Of a DNA stretch of 64,000 bases, positions 18,354 through 26,746 are shown piece by piece. Source of the stretch: Paraburkholderia panacisoli (lineage in GTDB: Bacteria > Pseudomonadota > Gammaproteobacteria > Burkholderiales > Burkholderiaceae); NCBI RefSeq assembly GCF_008369935.1, contig NZ_VTUZ01000029.1, forward strand, positions 1-64,000, written 5' to 3'. Both the position numbers and the translations under genes were made by a program. The notes beneath the pieces are model-generated. The model was not told where the DNA came from. It did no database searches and was given only the letters and a program-made list of their open reading frames with translations. The number at the start of each line of letters is the position of its first letter. The first letter of the stretch is position 1.

Positions 18354-19387
18354 GCAGTTCCCGCTTTGTACCAATGGTCGATTGCGCTTTGCAGCAGTTG
18401 CTCGCGACGGCCGCCTTGCGGCAACCAGCGCTGCGCCGAAAACGCGGCGCGCGCGAGGAAGTCGAGCAGGTTCGCATGACGCCGCAACACGCGCTCGGTG
18501 CGATGCGCCATCACGGGGTTGAACATCCCCTGACGCGAAAACAGCTGCCGCGGGTTCTTCTTGATCCATAGCCACGAGCCGAGTTCGAGCGTCATCGGCA
18601 AGAAGATGTGCGGTGCCGGCGCGCGGTCGTAAGCGTAGTCCCACAGATCGCCATGCAGCAGATACTGGTGGCTCTGCGGTTCGAACGCGTAGCCATGATG
18701 CGGATGCGCGCGCTCGAACATCGTTTTCAGCACGTACATCTCCGGCAAATGCGGCATCAGCTTGCGGGTTCGCGCGTAGGGAAACCAGATGCTGTCGCTC
18801 CAGCCGTAACCCGAGTGGCAATCCAGCGCGATGCTCAACGGCCGCGTGACCAGTTGCGTTTCGACCACCTGCAACAGCGCGGCGGCCTCCGGCTCCATCG
18901 GCGCGCCTTCGCGCCCGCGATACCACGGCAGCCATGCGCCCAGACGCTGACCGCCGGCAAGCAGCGGCACGCGTTCGTCCGCGTTCTGCGGCGCATTGCG
19001 CATCAGATCGACGCCGTTCGGATTCGCGCGCGTGGACGCCCACATCCCGCCCGGGTTGACGATCGGCATGAAGATCAGACGAATCGACTGCAATTGCCGC
19101 ACCAGCAGTTCATCCCATTCGAGCCGTGCGAGCAGCGCGCGCATGTAGTCGAGCACGAGTTGCGAGCCGATCCGTTCGAGCCCATGAATGCCGCCGAAAA
19201 ACCCGATTGCCGGCGCGAGCGGATCGGTCGAACCGATGCTCGCGGTGTGCACGGCAAACTGCCGCCCGCGCACCGCGGTGTCGCAGACCGTGCGGATTTC
19301 GAAGCTGGCGCTGCCCTGGTCGAGGATCGACATGAGGTCTTCGTACTCCGCGAAACTGTCGGGAAGGAAGCTCAAGAAAGGCTGCAT
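18350..19387 (-). CDS. M14-family zinc carboxypeptidase-like protein
   Basis: This 345-residue metallopeptidase-fold protein has zinc ligands His68 and Glu71 (GGIHGLERIG), third ligand His191 (LDCHSGYG) and candidate general base Glu268 (LTLELGS). NPGGMWASTRANPNGVDLMRN is the typical substrate-binding region (Asn/Arg motif). It has no signal peptide when started at 19387, so it is probably cytosolic. The longer frame to 19465 adds residues without a ribosome site. The closest families are the succinylglutamate-desuccinylase/DUF2817-like branch of M14. It overlaps the downstream hydrolase by 4 bp. Confidence 0.72.
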   Translation of the reverse strand: MQPFLSFLPDSFAEYEDLMSILDQGSASFEIRTVCDTAVRGRQFAVHTASIGSTDPLAPAIGFFGGIHGLERIGSQLVLDYMRALLARLEWDELLVRQLQSIRLIFMPIVNPGGMWASTRANPNGVDLMRNAPQNADERVPLLAGGQRLGAWLPWYRGREGAPMEPEAAALLQVVETQLVTRPLSIALDCHSGYGWSDSIWFPYARTRKLMPHLPEMYVLKTMFERAHPHHGYAFEPQSHQYLLHGDLWDYAYDRAPAPHIFLPMTLELGSWLWIKKNPRQLFSRQGMFNPVMAHRTERVLRRHANLLDFLARAAFSAQRWLPQGGRREQLLQSAIDHWYKAGTA

Positions 19388-19495
19388 GGCGACGTCGCAA
19401 GGAATGGCTCGGTTTTTGGGGACGGCACATGGATGACGCAATATAGCCTGGCCGCGCGCCCTCATGCGTGAGCGGCATGCTGGGGTGTGCGAAGC

Positions 19496-19513
19496 CTGTC
19501 ATCCGGACGTCAT
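19496..19513 (+). promoter_or_regulatory. Pho-box-like PhoB site upstream of phnCDE
   Basis: The 18-bp sequence CTGTCATCCGGACGTCAT has a perfect first half-site (CTGTCAT), a 4-bp spacer and a second half-site matching 5 of 7. Spacing equals the 11-bp direct repeat of a Pho box. It lies 166 bp upstream of phnC, in the right orientation for a phosphate-starvation-induced phosphonate operon. Confidence 0.6.
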
Positions 19514-19679
19514 GATTCGGTCAAGTTAGTGACTTCAATCTGCCTTCATAACGACGTAAAAGGGACACGTAAAGATATAGTCGTCTAGACGTTGCAACGC
19601 CTTCACTCAACCGTCACAGACGCTTCCTAGAATGAGGCCCACACATGCCGGCAACGCCCGGATGCATCGAGGGGTACTT

Positions 19680-20591
19680 ATGGAAGCAATTCGGGAAGCA
19701 ATTCGTATCGAACGGCTGAGCAAGACGTTCGGCAACGGCCGCAAAGCGCTCGACGAAATCGATCTGCGCGTCGAGGCCGGCGAAATGGTCGCGCTGATCG
19801 GCGCGTCAGGGTCGGGCAAGTCGACGTTGCTGCGGCACATCGCGGGCTTCACGGCGTCCGACCCGCAGCCGTCGCAGATCGCCATTCTCGGCCGGCCGAT
19901 CCAGCAGAACGGCCGCATTGTCAGGGAAGTGCGCAGCATTCGCCGCGACATCGGCTTTGTGTTCCAGCAATTCAATCTGGTGAACCGGCTCTCCGTCGAA
20001 ACCAACGTGCTGATCGGCGCGCTCGCGCGCCTGCCGTGGTGGCGCCGCCTGACCGGCCGCTTTCCGGCCGCCGAGCGCGCGTCGTCGCTCGCCGCGCTCA
20101 ACGAAGTCGGCATCGGCGAACATGCGTACGAGCGCGCCGCCAACCTTTCCGGCGGCCAGCAGCAACGCGCGGCATTGGCGCGGACGCTGGTGCAGCGCGC
20201 GCGCATCGTGCTCGCCGACGAGCCGATCGCGTCGCTCGATCCCGAATCGTCACGCCGCGTGATGGACATGCTGCGCGCGCTGAACGTCGAGCATCAGCTG
20301 ACGGTACTGGTGTCGCTGCATCAGGTGGACATCGCGATGCAATATTGCCCGCGCACGATTGCACTGCGTCGCGGCAAGGTGGTCTATGACGGGCCGTCCG
20401 CCGCGCTCACGCCGGTGCTGCTGAAAAAGCTCTACGGCGACGACGCCCGCGAACTGCTCGACGACGCCACTGCGCGCATGGAACACGCTGACGCAGCGCA
20501 TCGCACTACCGCCGGCGCGCCGGCGCAAGACGAGACTACGCCCGCTGCCACCCGCTACCCATTCGCCCTCAAGCCGGCGCACTCGAACTGA
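19680..20591 (+). CDS. phnC: Phosphonate ABC transporter ATP-binding protein
   Basis: This 303-residue ATPase of the phosphonate importer has Walker A GASGSGKST at 41-49, signature LSGGQQQRAALAR, Walker B IVLADEPIASLDPE and the switch histidine in VLVSLHQVD. The RRDIGFVFQQFNLVNRLSVETNVL segment (part quoted) is typical of PhnC. The start at 19680 has a GAGGGG ribosome site; the longer frame is not needed. The last 40 residues after the conserved domain are poorly conserved. It is the first gene of phnCDE and is probably PhoB-controlled through the upstream Pho box. Confidence 0.92.
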   Translation: MEAIREAIRIERLSKTFGNGRKALDEIDLRVEAGEMVALIGASGSGKSTLLRHIAGFTASDPQPSQIAILGRPIQQNGRIVREVRSIRRDIGFVFQQFNLVNRLSVETNVLIGALARLPWWRRLTGRFPAAERASSLAALNEVGIGEHAYERAANLSGGQQQRAALARTLVQRARIVLADEPIASLDPESSRRVMDMLRALNVEHQLTVLVSLHQVDIAMQYCPRTIALRRGKVVYDGPSAALTPVLLKKLYGDDARELLDDATARMEHADAAHRTTAGAPAQDETTPAATRYPFALKPAHSN

Positions 20592-20631
20592 GCGCGCGGC
20601 CCCACTCCGCCAATCAACCGGATCTCAATCG

Positions 20632-21609
20632 ATGAAATTCCTGCGTTCACTGATCACGCTGACCATCGGTGCAGCCGCCTTCGCCTGCGCCGCCACCGCC
20701 TACGCCGAGGACATCAACCTCGGCATCATTTCGACCGATTCGTCGTCGGTGCTGAAACAGCGCTGGCAACCGCTGATCGACGACATGAACAAAGAGACCG
20801 GCCTGAACGTCAAGGCGTTCTTCGCGACCGACTACGCCGGCATTATCGAAGGGATGCGCTTCAACAAGGTTCAGGTCGGCTATTTCGGCAATGCGTCCGC
20901 AATCGAAGCGGTAGATCGTTCGGATGGCGAAGTATTCGCGAAGATCCAGTATGCGAACGGCGACGCGGGTTACTACTCGGTGCTGATCACCAACGTGAAC
21001 AGCCGCTTCAAGACGCTCGACGACGTGTTCAAGAACACGAAAGACGTGACGCTCGGCTTCGGCGATCCGAATTCGACGTCGGGCACGCTGATTCCCGGCT
21101 ACTACCTGTTCGCGAAGCACAACACGCCGGTGAACACGGCGTTCAAGACCGTGCTGCCGTCGAGTCACGAAGCGAATCTGCTGGCCGTCGTGAACAACAA
21201 GATCGACATTGCGACCAACAACACCGAAATGCTCGACACGCTGAAAAAGCAGCATCCGGACAAGTTCGCGCAAGTGCGTGTGCTGTGGACCTCGCCGCTG
21301 ATTCCGTCGGACCCGCTGGTGTGGCGCAAGGATCTGCCCGAAGCGACCAAGGACAAGCTGCGTAAATTCTTCCTGAACTACGCGAAGACCGATCCGCACG
21401 AGAAGGCGGTAATGGCGGCGATCACCGGCTACAGCGGCTTCGCCGCATCGTCGGATGCGCAGTTGCTGCCGATTCGCCAGGTCGCGCTGTTCCAGCAGAA
21501 GCAGAAGATCGAGAGCGACGCGCATCTTTCCGCTGACGACCGCAAGACCCAGCTGGCCGCGCTCGACGCGAAGCTGAGCGCGCTCAACGCCACGCAAGCG
21601 AAGCAATGA
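20632..21609 (+). CDS. phnD: Phosphonate ABC transporter periplasmic binding protein
   Basis: This 325-residue binding protein has a signal peptide ending TAYA-ED (about residue 25) and the PhnD hallmarks: INLGIISTDSSSVLKQRW, FFATDYAGIIEGMRFNKVQVGYFGN, and GFGDPNSTSGTLIPGYYLF, which contributes the phosphonate-binding S-T-S-G-T residues. The length matches E. coli PhnD. It lies 40 bp after phnC and overlaps phnE by 4 bp, so the three genes form one operon. Ligand could be 2-aminoethylphosphonate, other alkylphosphonates or phosphite. Confidence 0.93.
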   Translation: MKFLRSLITLTIGAAAFACAATAYAEDINLGIISTDSSSVLKQRWQPLIDDMNKETGLNVKAFFATDYAGIIEGMRFNKVQVGYFGNASAIEAVDRSDGEVFAKIQYANGDAGYYSVLITNVNSRFKTLDDVFKNTKDVTLGFGDPNSTSGTLIPGYYLFAKHNTPVNTAFKTVLPSSHEANLLAVVNNKIDIATNNTEMLDTLKKQHPDKFAQVRVLWTSPLIPSDPLVWRKDLPEATKDKLRKFFLNYAKTDPHEKAVMAAITGYSGFAASSDAQLLPIRQVALFQQKQKIESDAHLSADDRKTQLAALDAKLSALNATQAKQ

Positions 21610-22469
21610 ATAGCGCCGACCTGATCGCGCCGCCCAAGCGCGCGAGCGAAGCGGCCGCCAACCAGACGGGCCCGCGTTCAGCACCGGCGGCAGGGCAAGC
21701 CGGGGCCGCGGCGGGCAAACGCAGCTGGTGGTCGCTGCTCGGCTGGATTGCGGTGCTGGCGGTGCTGGGCGGCACATGGCATGGCGCCGACATGCGTCCG
21801 ATGGATCTGCTGAGCGACTCCGGCAACATGGGTCAGTTCGCGAAAGACTTCTTCCCGCCTGACTTCACTGAGTGGCGCAGCTATCTGCACGAGATGGCGG
21901 TGACGCTGTCGGTGGCGGTGTGGGGCACGGCGCTGTCGCTCGTGTGCGCGGTGCCGTGCGGACTGATGTCGGCGCACAACATGGCGCCGATGTGGATCGT
22001 GCAGCCGATGCGCCGCGTCATGGACGCCTGCCGCGCGATCAACGAAATGGTCTTCGCGATGCTGTTCATTGTCGCGGTCGGGCTCGGTCCGTTCGCCGGC
22101 GTGCTGGCGCTGTGGGTGCACACGACTGGCGTGCTCGCCAAGCTCTTCGCCGAAGCGGTCGAGGCCATCGATCCGCGTCCGGCCGAAGGCGTGCGCGCCA
22201 CCGGCGCAAGCCCCCTCGACGAAATCGTCTATGCGGTGCTGCCGCAAGTGCTGCCGCTGTGGATCTCCTATGCGTTGTATCGCTTCGAATCCAACGTGCG
22301 CTCGGCGATGGTGGTCGGCATGGTGGGCGCGGGCGGGATCGGCGTGGTGCTGTACGAGGCGATCCGCTCGTTCGACTACGCGCAGACCGCGGCGGTCATG
22401 ATCATGGTGGTGGTCGTGGTGACGGTGATCGACCTGGCGTCCGCGTGGTTGCGCGAGCGCGTGACCTGA
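21606..22469 (+). CDS. phnE: Phosphonate ABC transporter permease
   Basis: This 287-residue inner-membrane permease has a disordered N-terminus (about 35 residues), an early membrane segment (SLLGWIAVLAVLGGTWHGADMRPMDLL, part) and the BPD-transport EAA-type loop (EAVEAIDPRPAEGVRATGAS). The ATG overlaps the phnD stop by 4 bp. As usual for PhnE it should work as a homodimer with PhnC. No phosphonate-degradation gene follows in the window. Confidence 0.92.
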   Translation: MNSADLIAPPKRASEAAANQTGPRSAPAAGQAGAAAGKRSWWSLLGWIAVLAVLGGTWHGADMRPMDLLSDSGNMGQFAKDFFPPDFTEWRSYLHEMAVTLSVAVWGTALSLVCAVPCGLMSAHNMAPMWIVQPMRRVMDACRAINEMVFAMLFIVAVGLGPFAGVLALWVHTTGVLAKLFAEAVEAIDPRPAEGVRATGASPLDEIVYAVLPQVLPLWISYALYRFESNVRSAMVVGMVGAGGIGVVLYEAIRSFDYAQTAAVMIMVVVVVTVIDLASAWLRERVT

Positions 22470-22504
22470 GCCTGAGGCGCGCTGGGGTTGGCGGCTCGGT
22501 CAAG

Positions 22505-22540
22505 GGCGGTGGCGAAGCACGGCGTTGCGTCGCCACCGCC
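22505..22540 (+). terminator. Strong hairpin downstream of phnE
   Basis: An 11-bp perfect stem (GGCGGTGGCGA 22505-22515 with TCGCCACCGCC 22530-22540) begins 35 bp after the phnE stop. No U-tract follows, so it may act as a 3' end stabiliser or rho-aided terminator. The rest of 22541-22747 holds nothing recognised. Confidence 0.55.
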
Positions 22541-22747
22541 GTCAATCGAAACCGCGCGCCAGCGTCACGTCAACGCCTCCATCAGCCCCATCATCTCAAC
22601 CTCACCATCGCCATAAATCACCGCTTTTCTCCACATAAAGCCCCTTCGCTTTAGTCGTCCACTCCTCCATTCCGGCGTTCTGCTGGAATAATCACGGGCT
22701 TGCGGCCCGCCCCCCCCGGCCTTTCCCCCTCCTCTTGCTGGTAGTCG

Positions 22748-23584
22748 ATGGAAACCTTTGTCGTCCTGCTGGTGCTGCTCTCCGCACTGCTGCACGCCAC
22801 CTGGAACGCGTTTCTGCATCTTTCCGAAGACCGCGTCTGGCTGCTCGGCATGATGGCGATTCCGTATATCGCCGTCAGCGCGGTCGGCGTGCTGGTGCTG
22901 CCCATGCCCGCGCCCGCGGCCTGGCCGTACATTTTCGCGTCGGTGGTGCTGGAGTTCGGCTACCTGGTCGCGCTGATCCGCGCATATAAAAGCGGCGACT
23001 TCGGCCAGATCTATCCGATTGCCCGCGGTCTTTCGCCGATGCTCGTGTTCGCCGGCGCGCTGGTGTTCGCAGGCGAAGCGCTCAAGCCGCTGGCGGCGCT
23101 CGGCGTCGCGCTGGTGTCGCTCGGTATCGTGTCGCTCGCGTTTCGGCGCGGCATGCGCTTTTCCGGCGAGAGCGTGCCGTTTGCGCTATTGACCGGCCTG
23201 TTCATCTCCGCGTATTCGGTGGTGGACGGGATCGGCGCGCGCGTCGCGGGCAGTGGACTGAGCTACATCATGTGGGTCTATCTGATCTGGAACATCCCGC
23301 AGTTTCTGCTCGCCTGGCATTGGCGCGGCGGCGCCAAGGGGCTGTTCATCGGCCGCACGGTGGTGTGCAAGGGCATCGCGTCGGGCGTGCTCGCGCTCGG
23401 CGCCTATTGCCTGATCATCGAGGCCTACCGGTATCTGCCGATCGCGATGGTCTCGGCGCTGCGTGAGCTGAGTTCGATCTTCGCCGTGTTGATCGGCTGG
23501 CTGTTCATGCGCGAGAAACTCACACCGCGACGCATCGTGGCGTGCGCACTCGTGACGCTGGGCGCTGTGCTGATCCGGATATAG
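22748..23584 (+). CDS. EamA/DMT-family transporter
   Basis: This 278-residue inner-membrane protein has about ten short hydrophobic segments in two EamA halves (about 1-130 and 145-278). It contains YPIARGLSPMLVFAGALVFAGE and the second-half counterpart ALRELSSIFAVLIGWLFMREKLTPRRI (each quoted in part). DMT family members export amino acids or other metabolites. It sits between phnE and the convergent GabR-type regulator with its own spacing, so no operon is evident and the substrate cannot be assigned. Confidence 0.82.
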   Translation: METFVVLLVLLSALLHATWNAFLHLSEDRVWLLGMMAIPYIAVSAVGVLVLPMPAPAAWPYIFASVVLEFGYLVALIRAYKSGDFGQIYPIARGLSPMLVFAGALVFAGEALKPLAALGVALVSLGIVSLAFRRGMRFSGESVPFALLTGLFISAYSVVDGIGARVAGSGLSYIMWVYLIWNIPQFLLAWHWRGGAKGLFIGRTVVCKGIASGVLALGAYCLIIEAYRYLPIAMVSALRELSSIFAVLIGWLFMREKLTPRRIVACALVTLGAVLIRI

Positions 23585-23675
23585 CGCGTCGCGGCGCTGT
23601 GCTGGCAAGGGGGAAATTCTGGGGCATGGCGAAGTCGACTGAAGAGGCTACCCCGGAGGCCGCCCCGCCCCGCGC

Positions 23676-25229
23676 TCACGCAAATTGCGGCAATGTCGCG
23701 TCGATCGCATCGGAGAGCGTATTGAACGCCGGTGCGATCGCCTCGTCCGGCACGCACGCATAGCCGATCAACAAGCCCGACGGCGCCAGCGACGGCTGCG
23801 CGTAATACCCCGACAACGGCCGCACGATGATATTGCGCTCCAGCGCGGCGGCCGCCACCAGACGGTCGTCGCTGCCTTCGGGCAACTGCATCACCAGATG
23901 CAGGCCGGCGTCGCCGCCCACCGCCGGCAGCGCATCGCCGTAACGTTGCGACGCGGCGTCGAGCAAGGTCTGCCGGCGCTGCCCGTAAAGCGTGCGCATT
24001 TTGCGGATATGCGACGTGAAGTGCCCCTCGGCGATGAACTCGGCGAGCATCGCCTGTTGCAGCAGTTGGCCTTCGCGATACAACTCGGCGCTCGCGGTGG
24101 CGAAGCTCTCCGCCAGTGCTTCCGGCACGACCAGATAGCCGATGCGCAGCCCCGGAAACAGCGTCTTGCCGAAGCTGCCCACGTAAATCACCTGGCCCGA
24201 CGTATCCAGCCCTTGCAGCGACGCCAGCGGCCGGCTGCCGTAGCGGAATTCGCTGTCGTAGTCGTCCTCGATGATCCAGCACTGGTGCTGACGCGCGTAC
24301 TCGAGCAACATGCGGCGCCGCGCGAGGCTCATCACCATGCCGAGCGGATACTGATGCGACGGCGTGACGAGCATCAGCTTGGGCGGCTGCGCGAGATCAT
24401 CGGGCGAGGGGTTGATGCCTTCGGCGTCGACGGCAATCGGCCGCGATTGCAGGCCGGACACGTGCAGCACGCTGCGCACGCCCCAATAACAGGGGTCTTC
24501 GGTCCAGATCACATCGCCCGGATCGGATAGCAGACGCACGGCAAGGTCGACCGACTGGTGAATCCCGGTCGTGACGATGATCTGCTCAGGCGTGCAGCGC
24601 ACCGAGCGCGAGGTGCGCAGGTAGTCGGCCAGCGCGTGGCGCAACGCGGCGAGCCCGCCGCCCGGCGCATACGTGAGCAGGTCCGGGCGCAACCGCCGCC
24701 AATACTTGTTGTGCAGGCGGCTCCACACGCGCGCCGGAAACTTCGTGACGTCCGGCACGCCCGGCATGAACGCACCCCATTGACGCTTCGACACGCCCGC
24801 ACCGGCGATCAACCGCGCGCCGCGCGTGGAGAGCGCGCGCGCCGCCTGCTGCGGTAATGGCGATGATGATGACGGTGACGCCGCCGCTTGCGCCGCCCCT
24901 GCGTTGCGCGTGCGCGCCGCATCGGCTGCTTCGGCATCCGGCGCGCCGACAATCTCGTCGGGAGCGCTGTCGGCGACGAACGTGCCGCGCCCGGTCGCCG
25001 AACTCACGTAGCCTTCGAGCACCAGCTGCTCGTACACCTGCGTGACGGTATTGCGCCCGATCCCCAACTCCTGCGCGAGCAGGCGCGACGACGGCACCTT
25101 GCTGCCCGCGGGCAATTCGCGCGACAGGATCGCCTGCTGCAACAGCCGATGCAGCTGGCGATAGATCGGCTGGCCGTTGCCCCGGTCGAGACGCTGCGCC
25201 AGCCAGTCGGACAATACGCTCGCGCGCAT
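23676..25229 (-). CDS. MocR/GabR-family PLP-dependent transcription regulator
   Basis: This 517-residue regulator combines a GntR winged helix (residues 15-85, PIYRQLHRLLQQAILSRELPAGSKVPSSRLLA, part) with an aminotransferase class I domain (about 150-517) joined by an Ala/Ser-rich linker. PLP-site residues are visible: Asp in IIEDDYDSEFRY (321-330) and Schiff-base Lys355 in VGSFGKTLFPG. It is divergent from gabT-gabD, so by analogy with GabR it probably activates them in response to GABA plus PLP and represses itself. It belongs to the MocR class, not the true aminotransferases. Confidence 0.88.
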   Translation of the reverse strand: MRASVLSDWLAQRLDRGNGQPIYRQLHRLLQQAILSRELPAGSKVPSSRLLAQELGIGRNTVTQVYEQLVLEGYVSSATGRGTFVADSAPDEIVGAPDAEAADAARTRNAGAAQAAASPSSSSPLPQQAARALSTRGARLIAGAGVSKRQWGAFMPGVPDVTKFPARVWSRLHNKYWRRLRPDLLTYAPGGGLAALRHALADYLRTSRSVRCTPEQIIVTTGIHQSVDLAVRLLSDPGDVIWTEDPCYWGVRSVLHVSGLQSRPIAVDAEGINPSPDDLAQPPKLMLVTPSHQYPLGMVMSLARRRMLLEYARQHQCWIIEDDYDSEFRYGSRPLASLQGLDTSGQVIYVGSFGKTLFPGLRIGYLVVPEALAESFATASAELYREGQLLQQAMLAEFIAEGHFTSHIRKMRTLYGQRRQTLLDAASQRYGDALPAVGGDAGLHLVMQLPEGSDDRLVAAAALERNIIVRPLSGYYAQPSLAPSGLLIGYACVPDEAIAPAFNTLSDAIDATLPQFA

Positions 25230-25232
25230 GAT

Positions 25233-25290
25233 TGGCTCCTACATTTTTACCAAAATGGCTCTAAAATTAAGAGCCAAATCTCATTATAGT
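25233..25290. promoter_or_regulatory. Candidate MocR operator and gabT promoter
   Basis: TGGCTC occurs at 25233-25238 and 25256-25261 as a direct repeat with starts 23 bp apart. An inverted copy GAGCCA lies at 25271-25276; with flanks it gives TGGCTCT-N7-AGAGCCA. TATAGT at 25285-25290 fits a -10 for gabT with no good -35, as expected for an activator-dependent promoter. MocR/GabR proteins typically bind repeated half-sites. Confidence 0.5.
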
Positions 25291-25347
25291 CGCTGCATGT
25301 GCCGCGCCGTGGGCGCGGCGTCCGTCAAAAAATCAGGAGCGAAGGCC

Positions 25348-26637
25348 ATGTCGATGAAAAATGCCGAACTGCAGAGCCGCAAGAACGCCGCCACGCCGCG
25401 CGGCGTCGGGGTGATGTGCGATTTCTACGCAGAGCGCGCCGAGAACGCGGAGCTGTGGGACATCGAAGGCCGCCGTTTCATCGACTTCGCCGCGGGCATC
25501 GCGGTGTGCAATACGGGGCATCGCCATCCGAAGATCGTGGCCGCGATTCGCGACCAGCTCGATCATTTCACCCACACCGCGTATCAGATCGTGCCGTACG
25601 CGTCGTACGTCGAGTTGGCCGAGAAGATCAACCAGCGTGCGCCGGGCGACTATCCGAAGAAGACCGCGTTCTTCACGACCGGCGCCGAAGCCGTCGAAAA
25701 CGCGATCAAGATTGCGCGCGCCGCCACCGGCCGGCCGGGCGTGATCGCGTTCACCGGCGCATTCCACGGCCGCACGCTGATGGGCATGGCGCTGACCGGC
25801 AAGGTCGCGCCGTACAAGACCGGCTTCGGCCCGTTCCCGTCGGACGTGTTCCATGCGCCGTTCCCGAATCCGCTGCACGGCGTAAGCACCGCCGATTCGC
25901 TGAAGGCGATCGAATTCCTGTTCAAGGCCGACATCGATCCGAAGCGCGTGGCCGCGATCATTTTCGAACCGGTGCAAGGCGAAGGCGGCTTCTATCCGGC
26001 GCCGGCCGAGTTCGTGCGCGGGTTGCGCAAGCTGTGCGACGAGCACGGCATCCTGCTGATCGCCGATGAAGTGCAGACGGGCTTCGCGCGCACCGGCAAA
26101 CTGTTCGCGATGCATCACTACGACGTGGCGCCCGACCTGATGACGATGGCCAAGAGCCTCGCGGGCGGCATGCCGCTGTCGGGGGTGGTCGGCCGCGCCG
26201 ACGTCATGGATGCCGCCGCGCCGGGCGGCCTCGGAGGCACCTACGCCGGCAATCCGCTCGCGCTCGCCGCCGCCCATGCGGTGCTCGACATCATCGATGA
26301 AGAAGGGCTTTGCGAGCGCGCCACCGTGCTCGGCGAGCGCGTCAAGGCGAAGCTGTCCGCGCTGCGACGCGACGTGCCGCAGATCGCGGACGTGCGCGGC
26401 CCGGGCGGGATGGTGGCGGTCGAGTTCTGCAAGCCGGGCGGCACGCAAGCCGACGCGGAATTCACGAAGCGCGTGCAGGCGCGCGCCCTCGAACGCGGCT
26501 TGCTGCTGCTGGTGTGCGGCGTCTATTCGAACGTGGTGCGCTTCCTGTTCCCGCTGACGATTCAGGACACCGTGTTCGACGAAGCGATGGCGATTCTCGA
26601 AGACGTGTTGAAGGAAAGCGTCGCGGTGTCGGTTTAA
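25348..26637 (+). CDS. gabT: 4-aminobutyrate aminotransferase
   Basis: This 429-residue class III aminotransferase converts GABA and 2-oxoglutarate into succinate semialdehyde and glutamate. The length matches E. coli GabT. Schiff-base Lys269 is in TMAKSLAGGMPLSG, the phosphate-binding TTGAEAVENAIKIAR near 110, and LLIADEVQTGFARTG near 237-251. The ATG at 25348 has AGGAG 8 bp upstream; the frame is open earlier but crosses the promoter. It lies divergent to a GabR-type regulator and upstream of gabD. Confidence 0.92.
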   Translation: MSMKNAELQSRKNAATPRGVGVMCDFYAERAENAELWDIEGRRFIDFAAGIAVCNTGHRHPKIVAAIRDQLDHFTHTAYQIVPYASYVELAEKINQRAPGDYPKKTAFFTTGAEAVENAIKIARAATGRPGVIAFTGAFHGRTLMGMALTGKVAPYKTGFGPFPSDVFHAPFPNPLHGVSTADSLKAIEFLFKADIDPKRVAAIIFEPVQGEGGFYPAPAEFVRGLRKLCDEHGILLIADEVQTGFARTGKLFAMHHYDVAPDLMTMAKSLAGGMPLSGVVGRADVMDAAAPGGLGGTYAGNPLALAAAHAVLDIIDEEGLCERATVLGERVKAKLSALRRDVPQIADVRGPGGMVAVEFCKPGGTQADAEFTKRVQARALERGLLLLVCGVYSNVVRFLFPLTIQDTVFDEAMAILEDVLKESVAVSV

Positions 26638-26662
26638 GGCCTACGCCTTCGCCACCGCCCCA

Positions 26663-26692
26663 CGCGCCGCATGCCTGACCGCTTGCGGCGCG
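26663..26692 (+). other. Hairpin in the gabT-gabD intergenic spacer
   Basis: A 9-bp perfect stem (CGCGCCGCA 26663-26671 with TGCGGCGCG 26684-26692) lies in the 109-bp gap. It could slow decay of the gabT message or lower gabD expression. No T-run follows. Confidence 0.45.
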
Positions 26693-26746
26693 CGCGGGAA
26701 CGCATGAGCGCATGACCGGATTCGACGACCTCACGGCAAAAACCTG

